A stretch of DNA of 32,795 nt, taken from the NCBI GenBank assembly GCA_903895255.1, contig CAITTG010000108.1:1-32795 (forward strand), written 5' to 3'. Made by a program: the position numbers and the translations under genes. Shown here in pieces: positions 27,543 through 32,795 of the stretch. Position 1 is the stretch's first letter. Every line of letters begins with the position of its first letter. The stretch is from an uncultured Verrucomicrobia subdivision 3 bacterium. Its GTDB lineage: Bacteria > Verrucomicrobiota > Verrucomicrobiia > Limisphaerales > UBA11358. A model generated the notes under the pieces. That model was not told the origin of the DNA, searched no databases, and was given only the letters and a program-made list of their open reading frames with translations.

Positions 27543-27581
27543 ATCCTAAGTCTGGCGTGTTTGCCGTTCCACCACGCGCGC
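27543..27581 (-). pseudogene. 5'-half remnant of tRNA-Leu (island far border)
   Basis: 39 nt matching the intact tRNA-Leu from its 5' end to the anticodon loop at 37 of 39 positions. The matching sequence stops just after the anticodon; no 3' half follows. The two differences fall in the D-arm and remain tRNA-compatible. This looks like the displaced original 5' half, or alternatively a truncated second tRNA copy. Confidence 0.75.
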
Positions 27582-27794
27582 ACATAATCTGAATTGCCAC
27601 TTGGCACCACATAATACTATGGGGGAAGCAAACGGAGCGGCAAGCGGATTCGGGGGACCGTGAATGCTTTCCGCAGCGCCCTGTCGCTGGCTTGCCCTTG
27701 CTTGTCGCTCGCTTGCGCCTGGCGCAACGCACCGCCAAATTTTCGCAAATCACCGGGAGCCAGTCGTTTAAATCCCTTTCATAATCACGCCATT

Positions 27795-28601
27795 ATGAAA
27801 AAACAACGTGGCTTTACTTTAATCGAACTGCTGGTGGTGATGGCCATTATTGCCCTCCTGGCCGCCCTCCTCCTGCCCGCGCTGGCACGGGCGAAGGAAC
27901 GGGCCAACCGGGTCGTCTGCCTCGGCAACCTCCGCCAGTGGGGCATCGCCCTCAACCTCTATCTCGATGACAGCCAGCAGGTCTTCCCTGCCTTTAGCAT
28001 CCCCAACAACACTCCGGGCGCGCCGGACGGATATAGCCAGGACAACCTCCGCTGGAGTGACCTCGCCGCTTTTGCCGCCAGCGGTTATGGCAACAGCGCG
28101 TGGTTTAACGCCCTCCCGCCGTACGTCTCCCAAAAGGCCTTGTGGCAATATGCCGACAACCCCACCAACTTTGTCAACAGCCGCAGCATTTTTAATTGTC
28201 CCACCGCCACCTTTCTCCCGGCGGAAGTCGATCCCCTCAGCCGCGTGGCCTTCAGTTATGGCCTGAACTTCAAAGGCACGAATGGCCTGGTGCCCGCCAC
28301 CATGCCCTTCCGCGCCGGCGTGGTCCTCCATCCCTCGGCGTTTGTCTTTTACTCCGACAATCGCGCGAACTCCGGGGAAACGCCGTTTTACGGAGCCAAT
28401 CCCTTGAACGACCTCGGCGCCCCGCGCGGTTCGCTCAATCATCTCTCCTCCCGCCATGCCGCCGGCGCGAACCTCACCCTGCTGGATGGTCACTCGCAAT
28501 ATTTTAAGTATGCGTATCTCTGCTACCCCAAAGGCACGAAAATCGGCGACCCCGGCAATCCGGACGTGAACTGGTCCTACGACGGCAGCCCTTCACAGTG
28601 A
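27795..28601 (+). CDS. Prepilin-type protein with N-terminal cleavage/methylation motif and C-terminal H-X9-DG
   Basis: A 268-residue pseudopilin-like protein. It begins [20 protein letters not shown], the class III prepilin signal, cleaved between G and F by prepilin peptidase and then N-methylated. [20 protein letters not shown] follows, typical of Verrucomicrobia and Planctomycetes. The C-terminus has the H-X9-DG motif ([20 protein letters not shown]). The frame is open from 27660, but the upstream part is Cys/Ala-rich and does not belong. Such proteins occur in many copies in these genomes, with unknown roles, perhaps in surface or secretion systems. It is convergent with the pectate lyase gene (22 bp). 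Confidence 0.9.
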   Translation: MKKQRGFTLIELLVVMAIIALLAALLLPALARAKERANRVVCLGNLRQWGIALNLYLDDSQQVFPAFSIPNNTPGAPDGYSQDNLRWSDLAAFAASGYGNSAWFNALPPYVSQKALWQYADNPTNFVNSRSIFNCPTATFLPAEVDPLSRVAFSYGLNFKGTNGLVPATMPFRAGVVLHPSAFVFYSDNRANSGETPFYGANPLNDLGAPRGSLNHLSSRHAAGANLTLLDGHSQYFKYAYLCYPKGTKIGDPGNPDVNWSYDGSPSQ

Positions 28602-28623
28602 AGCGCCACCCCGCCTCCGCCCT

Positions 28624-30348
28624 TTATTGTGGGAGCCGGCTCACATTGCTGTCGGGCTGGCTCCAGTCAATTTTCTTAGTCGGGTCCAGCCCGTTCAGGT
28701 ATTTGTCCATGACCGTATAGCCATCGCCTTGCAAATCCTTGCCCGCCAGCGCGGGGTCATTGGTGTCCAAATTGTATTTTTGCTTCCAGGACAGCGGAAT
28801 GCCGTCCGCGCCGAGGTCCGGGATCGGCGTGCCCTTGTAATCCGGATAACCACCCACCTGGGCGATGTCGGTGATGATGCCATTGCCCGCCTTGCCGATG
28901 TTGTTTTTCGCCAGGCCTTTCATGGGCGGGGGCGTGATCTCGGTGCCTTCGCCCCACACCTTGCCCGTGCGGGTTTCGGTGACCGCGCGTTCGTCCACCG
29001 AATCCCGGCGGGGCAGCGTCGCCCCGGCATTCGCCAGCACGGAATCAAAAGCGTCCGCCGCGCTTTGAATGGTCAGCGGCGCCATCGGGAACGGCTGGTC
29101 CACCCGCACCTGCGACATAATGGTCTTGAGCAAATCCGCGTCCTTCATGGCCCCCTTGGCCAGCCCGCCGCCGGCTTCCGGATCCGGTGCTTTGTTAAAT
29201 TGCACCCCGCCATTCCAGTTGTCCGCCGTCACGTCCGGGTGGCCCTCCACGATATTGCCCGCCACGTAGGCCTTGCCCCACCGGCTGATGTGTTCCGCCT
29301 TGTTCCAGCTTTGGGACGGTTCCAGGATGCGATACTGAATGGCATTGGTCATCGTGGCCGGGCCGGGCTTGTAATAGTTGTTAATGACGTTGTACAAGCT
29401 GTTGGAATCCCCGCCATCCAGCGAGCGGTGCCGCCAGTTGAAGACCACGTTGTTCACAAAATTAAAATCGTAGGACATCGCGATGCTCGGGTTGCGCGCG
29501 GTGTTGCAGGCAAACAAGTTGTGGTGAAAGCTGGAATTGCGCCCGCCCCAGTCGCCGCCGAAGGCATGGTTGTAAGTGTTCAGCCCCTCGTAGGAAATCG
29601 TCCATTGAATTGTCACATTCACCGCCGGCAGTTTCAGCGCCGGCCCGCCGCCGGGCGGCTGGTACATGTGCCTGTAGGTGTCAATGTTTTGATCCTCACC
29701 CCAGCTGGCCGAGACATGGTCCACGATGATGTTGCCAATCGGATTGCCATACAGCACCCCGTGCCGGTTGAAGATGTCCGGATTGCCCCGGCGCAGCCGC
29801 AGGTAACGAATGACCACGTCATGGGCATTGTCCACCAGGCCGTTGTCGGCGATGCAAATGCCATCGCCCGGCGCGGTATGACCGTCAATCGTGATGTAAG
29901 GCGCCTCAATGTAAATGGGCTTCGCCAGATGGATGATGCCCGCCACGTTGAAAACGATGATGCGCGGCCCGGCGGCTTCGCACCCTTCGCGCAGGGAACC
30001 CGGCCCGTTGTCGGCGAGCGTGGTCACCACATAAATTTTACCGCCCCGGCCGCCAAAGGAATATTTGCCGCCGCCCTCCGCGCCCACAAACGCCGGCACA
30101 CTCGCCTGCGGCAGGTCGCCCGGCTGGGACGCCCACGGGATGTAGGGTTTGCCCCTGGTTTTCCACTCCGCCAGTTGCGGCGTGACGTTGGCAATCACCT
30201 GTTGCTCGTAATTGCTCCAGGCGGCGTCCCGCTCATTGATGGCGGCATCCGGCACCGGCCAGTTTTCGCGGGCGGTGGCGCCAAACGCCAGGCCCAGCGC
30301 CAGCAGTGGAAGAAAGCACCGGACCCGGCGCGGGAAAAAATGATTCAT
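28624..30348 (-). CDS. Secreted pectate lyase-like protein
   Basis: A 574-residue protein with a signal peptide (RRVRCFLPLLALGLAFGATA). A right-handed parallel beta-helix of the pectate lyase type follows: GGRGGKIYVVTTLADNGPGS, YITIDGHTAPG, VVIRYLRLRRGNPD and DHVSASWGEDQNID (D210, H211), where Ca2+ and active-site residues lie in this family. FHHNLFACNTARNPSI is also characteristic. Near the C-terminus a Ca-loop-like segment (NLDTNDPALAGKDLQGDGYT) resembles TSP3/dockerin repeats. It would cleave polygalacturonate by beta-elimination outside the cytosol. The nearby GH28 gene, 190 bp upstream on the same strand, suggests a pectin-use locus. Confidence 0.88.
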   Translation of the reverse strand: MNHFFPRRVRCFLPLLALGLAFGATARENWPVPDAAINERDAAWSNYEQQVIANVTPQLAEWKTRGKPYIPWASQPGDLPQASVPAFVGAEGGGKYSFGGRGGKIYVVTTLADNGPGSLREGCEAAGPRIIVFNVAGIIHLAKPIYIEAPYITIDGHTAPGDGICIADNGLVDNAHDVVIRYLRLRRGNPDIFNRHGVLYGNPIGNIIVDHVSASWGEDQNIDTYRHMYQPPGGGPALKLPAVNVTIQWTISYEGLNTYNHAFGGDWGGRNSSFHHNLFACNTARNPSIAMSYDFNFVNNVVFNWRHRSLDGGDSNSLYNVINNYYKPGPATMTNAIQYRILEPSQSWNKAEHISRWGKAYVAGNIVEGHPDVTADNWNGGVQFNKAPDPEAGGGLAKGAMKDADLLKTIMSQVRVDQPFPMAPLTIQSAADAFDSVLANAGATLPRRDSVDERAVTETRTGKVWGEGTEITPPPMKGLAKNNIGKAGNGIITDIAQVGGYPDYKGTPIPDLGADGIPLSWKQKYNLDTNDPALAGKDLQGDGYTVMDKYLNGLDPTKKIDWSQPDSNVSRLPQ

Positions 30349-30538
30349 ATAAAATAGTTTTGTGTCGCTGCGTGTTGTATGACGTTTATAGTCGCCCGGG
30401 TGTTACCTTTCTTGAATGTGAAATCTGCCAGTTAAATTGCCTTTTATGCCATGGCGGGCGATTTTTGCCGGGGCGCGCGGCATCGGCTCAAGCCCCAGGC
30501 GGGAATTGACACCCATAAGCAGCAACTCCCTGGTCGGC

Positions 30539-31852
30539 CTATTGCGAACGGACGCTCACCTGCGCGCGGGTTGTGTCAAAGATGTTCACGCCCGCCGGGG
30601 TGGTGATTTTACAATCCACCACGCGGACGCCCTGCGCGTAAAAAATGCCAAACGGCTTGTCCGCAGTGATCGAGACATTTTGCAACAGCACATTGGTGAC
30701 GCTGGCTTCCGGCAACCCAAAGATCAAACCTGCGCGATGGCCGGGGCGAACGGTGGCGGTGATGTTGCTAAACATCAGGTTTTGATAAAACGGGGTCAGG
30801 CTCGTCACGGTTTTTGCGGGGAAGGTCGCGGCCTCGTTGCCGGTGAGGTCGTTCAAGTCTTTGAACGGCTTGGCCAGTCGGTGGTAAGCCCCGTAAATCT
30901 CAATTGGCGTCCCCACGTTCGTCATGCGCAGATCGCGATAGGTCACGTCGTGAACAAACCCGCCGCGATCCCGGTCGGATTTAATGCGGATGCCCGTGTC
31001 CGTGTTGCTAAAGGTGCAATCGATCACCGTGAGGTTTGAGACCCAGCCCTGGGTGTAGCTGCCGATGGAAAGTCCATGGCCGTTGCCATAGCTGCAATGC
31101 GCGATCAGGACATTTGAGGTGTGCCCGCCGCAGGTGAAGTCATCATCGCCCACGCTGATGTCGCAATTCTGCACGAGAATGTGGTTGCCGCTCACATCAC
31201 AGGCATCGGTATTGTGGCTGGGGGTGACCGGATCGGTGGAGGCTGGCGCGCGCACGGTGACTCCGCGAACCGTCACATTGTCCGACCGGATGCCGATATG
31301 AAACATCGGCGAATTAAGCAGCGTGACGTTTTCAATCAGCACCCGGTCGCACCCGCCCAAATGAATCATGCGCGGACGCACGGCGCTGGCATCCGTTTTG
31401 GCATAAGGCCACCAATCCGCGCCCTGGCCGTCAATGGTGCCCCGGCCGCTGATGGCAATATCATGCAATTTTTCCCCGCTGATAAATGTCTTCGGATCTT
31501 TGATCCCGCCGGGGTACTGTTTGAGCGGCAGCATCCGCAGCGTCGCCCCCTGGTCCACGCGCAGGTTGATCTGACTGGCGAGTTGCAGCGGCCCGCACAA
31601 ATAAATTCCCGCCGGGATCTCCACCAGGCCGCCGCCCGCCGCGCTGGCCGCATTGATCGTGGCTTGGATGACCGTGGTGTTCGTCGCAACCCCGTCTCCG
31701 ACGGCCCCGTGGTCTTTGACATTGAAAAGATGGTTGGGAATGACGGGTTGGTCCGGAATCACGTCCGCCCGGATGGTTGGGAGGGCGGCGGCGGCAACCA
31801 GCGTCAGTCTGATGACGCCAGCGAACCAGCGGCAGGGCACGGGCTGTTTCAT
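30539..31852 (-). CDS. Polygalacturonase-like glycoside hydrolase family 28
   Basis: A 437-residue secreted-type beta-helix enzyme with a hydrophobic N-terminal signal (IRLTLVAAAALPTIRA). All four GH28 motifs are present: NTD (214-216), DDD in VGDDDFTC (236-238), GHG (258-260) and RIK (289-291). These supply the catalytic aspartates, the histidine and the substrate-binding Arg and Lys. The early VKDHGAVGDGVATNT is also characteristic. It hydrolyses galacturonan or a related pectin polymer; endo or exo action cannot be decided. It precedes the pectate lyase gene in the same direction, so the two may act together. Confidence 0.93.
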   Translation of the reverse strand: MKQPVPCRWFAGVIRLTLVAAAALPTIRADVIPDQPVIPNHLFNVKDHGAVGDGVATNTTVIQATINAASAAGGGLVEIPAGIYLCGPLQLASQINLRVDQGATLRMLPLKQYPGGIKDPKTFISGEKLHDIAISGRGTIDGQGADWWPYAKTDASAVRPRMIHLGGCDRVLIENVTLLNSPMFHIGIRSDNVTVRGVTVRAPASTDPVTPSHNTDACDVSGNHILVQNCDISVGDDDFTCGGHTSNVLIAHCSYGNGHGLSIGSYTQGWVSNLTVIDCTFSNTDTGIRIKSDRDRGGFVHDVTYRDLRMTNVGTPIEIYGAYHRLAKPFKDLNDLTGNEAATFPAKTVTSLTPFYQNLMFSNITATVRPGHRAGLIFGLPEASVTNVLLQNVSITADKPFGIFYAQGVRVVDCKITTPAGVNIFDTTRAQVSVRSQ

Positions 31853-32660
31853 TTAATGCGGGATTTTCCTGAAGGGGCCGCCCATTAGCAACCCGTTTAT
31901 TAAGACGGGTGACGGAACGATCCGCCGGGCGGCGGACGTAATCAAATGACGAAAAATCAGGATCGGAGCCAGCGTGGAAAAATAAGGGGGGCTCAGGGTG
32001 GGCCGAAGGTTGGAACTTCGCGAATCTTGAAGATTTATGAGCTATTAGGTTAAAGGGTTATTTGGTTAATTTCTTAAATTGCTGTGGACAAATGATTTGC
32101 GCCATGCCTGCCGCCAGCGGCCCTTTCCGGGGAGCCGATGCCAAAGAACACCAGCCGCCGGTGACCAAGGGGCCAGGGCGGACTGGCCACCGGCTGCCAG
32201 CAGCCAGCGGGGTCCGGACGCAAGGGTCCAAACTACTCACTTAATTTAGCAACGCCTGATGAGTTGTCAAGGGGAAATATTGAAAAAAGCGGGCAGGCGG
32301 AAACCCGGGCGTTTTAACGACGGAGGAACCACCAGGCCCGCAGCCCCGAGCGAGGGGGGCCGTCCAGCGGGGAAGTGAGTGGTTTGAGGTCGCCCATCGC
32401 AAAGCAACCTTGTGCCAAGTGAGGACTGACACCGGCCCGCACGGCGGACCGCAATAAGGTGTGACGGGGAATTTTCCGTCCCCGACCTTGGACATTGGAC
32501 TTGAGACATCAGACTCCCTAGACCCCGGGAATCCAAGCCAATCCAACTCAATACGATATATATGCATCTTGTTAATTATATATGGCTGATATAATTAGAA
32601 ATCCAAGGATACCTCATGAGATACCACAAGTTAATTGCGGATGGTCCTAATTTGATTTAG

Positions 32661-32678
32661 AGCATTTCCATAAATGCT
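32661..32678. repeat. Short perfect hairpin AGCATTT/AAATGCT
   Basis: A 7-bp perfect stem (32661-32667 and 32672-32678) with loop CCAT, followed by GTAGCGCAGCG. It lies just before the long inverted repeat at the window end. Confidence 0.5.
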
Positions 32679-32715
32679 GTAGCGCAGCGTTGGGAACCCT
32701 GCGGGAAGCGGTCTT

Positions 32716-32795
32716 TTGGGTTTTTGGCTTCGTTTTGGCTCAGGCACAGACCGCAGTGGGTATGCGCCTTCGCCAAAGCCTCGCCAAAAACCCAA
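32716..32795. repeat. 13-bp perfect inverted repeat cut by the window edge
   Basis: TTGGGTTTTTGGC (32716-32728) pairs exactly with GCCAAAAACCCAA (32783-32795). The right arm ends at the last base of the window, so the repeat may extend. Within it GGCTTCGTTTTGGC and GCCAAAGCCTCGCC pair imperfectly. It may be a dispersed repeat, a hairpin or the end of a mobile element. Confidence 0.55.

Larger units (their letters stand above)
31853..32795. other. Long intergenic region without a recognised gene
   Basis: The frames here are short and show no family signature. The region holds G/C-rich blocks with several small possible stems (for example CGGGGA / TCCCCG near 32466-32485), an AT-rich patch at about 32555-32600 (ATATATATGCAT, TTAATTATATATGG), and inverted repeats at 32661-32678 and 32716-32795. 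I find no tRNA, transposase or CRISPR. Confidence 0.6.

Noticed and set aside
27660..27794. Upstream extension of the prepilin-type gene
   Set aside because: The class III signal must be N-terminal; the extra 45 residues would bury it, so the ATG at 27795 is used.
28627..30357. A 576-codon open frame opposite the pectate lyase gene
   Set aside because: It is antisense to a clear secreted enzyme and encodes Arg/Val/His-rich sequence without motifs.
32256..32304. CTGATGAG followed by GAAAC, the core words of a hammerhead ribozyme
   Set aside because: The sequence between them does not form a stem II, and no cleavage-site pairing could be drawn.

Overview
The window most resembles a chromosome segment from the Verrucomicrobiota, probably the Pedosphaera/Limisphaera-like group. 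This is inferred from gene content, not from a marker tree. The pointers are an ECF-type sigma factor beside a Ser/Thr kinase that begins with a zinc ribbon, a prepilin-type protein ending in an H-X9-DG motif, a very long GreA, a RAYT/REP system, secreted pectinases, high GC and weak Shine-Dalgarno signals.

Layout. (1) 1-323 holds a long imperfect inverted repeat. (2) 324-6033 (minus) is a tight cluster, mutS > hexose-6-phosphate mutarotase > DinG-type helicase. (3) 6163-6632 has two small membrane proteins. (4) 6684-8070 is a REP/RAYT locus: an IS200-like transposase flanked by five hairpin elements, with part of the locus duplicated. (5) 8144-10098 (minus) is a PadR regulator translationally coupled to a Wzz-like chain-length protein with an unusual N-terminal domain. 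(6) 10368-14491 (minus) is an ECF-type sigma factor followed by a 1078-residue membrane kinase that also carries a signal-peptidase-like domain and a BNR-type repeat domain. (7) 14617-17404 (minus) is rsmB > flavin reductase-like > Sir2-like. (8) 17453-22837 (plus) is greA (ending at a clear terminator), psd-pssA-LysE-like, and ychF. (9) 22859-27581 is a tRNA-Leu gene with an inserted island. (10) 27795-31852 holds a prepilin-type protein, a pectate lyase-like protein and a GH28 polygalacturonase. (11) 31853-32795 shows no gene, but has an AT-rich patch and inverted repeats at the window edge.

The most interesting region is the island of about 4.6 kb at tRNA-Leu(UAG). A 39-nt copy of the 5' half of this tRNA (37/39 identical) lies at the far end. 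Paired TTTGTATCC(C) repeats sit inside both ends, and a 3'-end fragment resembling tRNA-Gly lies inside the left end. The cargo is one minus-strand operon: AbiEi antitoxin > AbiEii nucleotidyltransferase toxin > a TOTE-type primase-helicase. A perfect 15-bp inverted repeat stands just upstream of abiEi, where autorepression would act. No integrase is present, so this looks like a non-autonomous or decayed defence island.

The second system of note is the REP/RAYT locus. Its hairpins change both stem strands together while the loop and 3' tail stay nearly constant.
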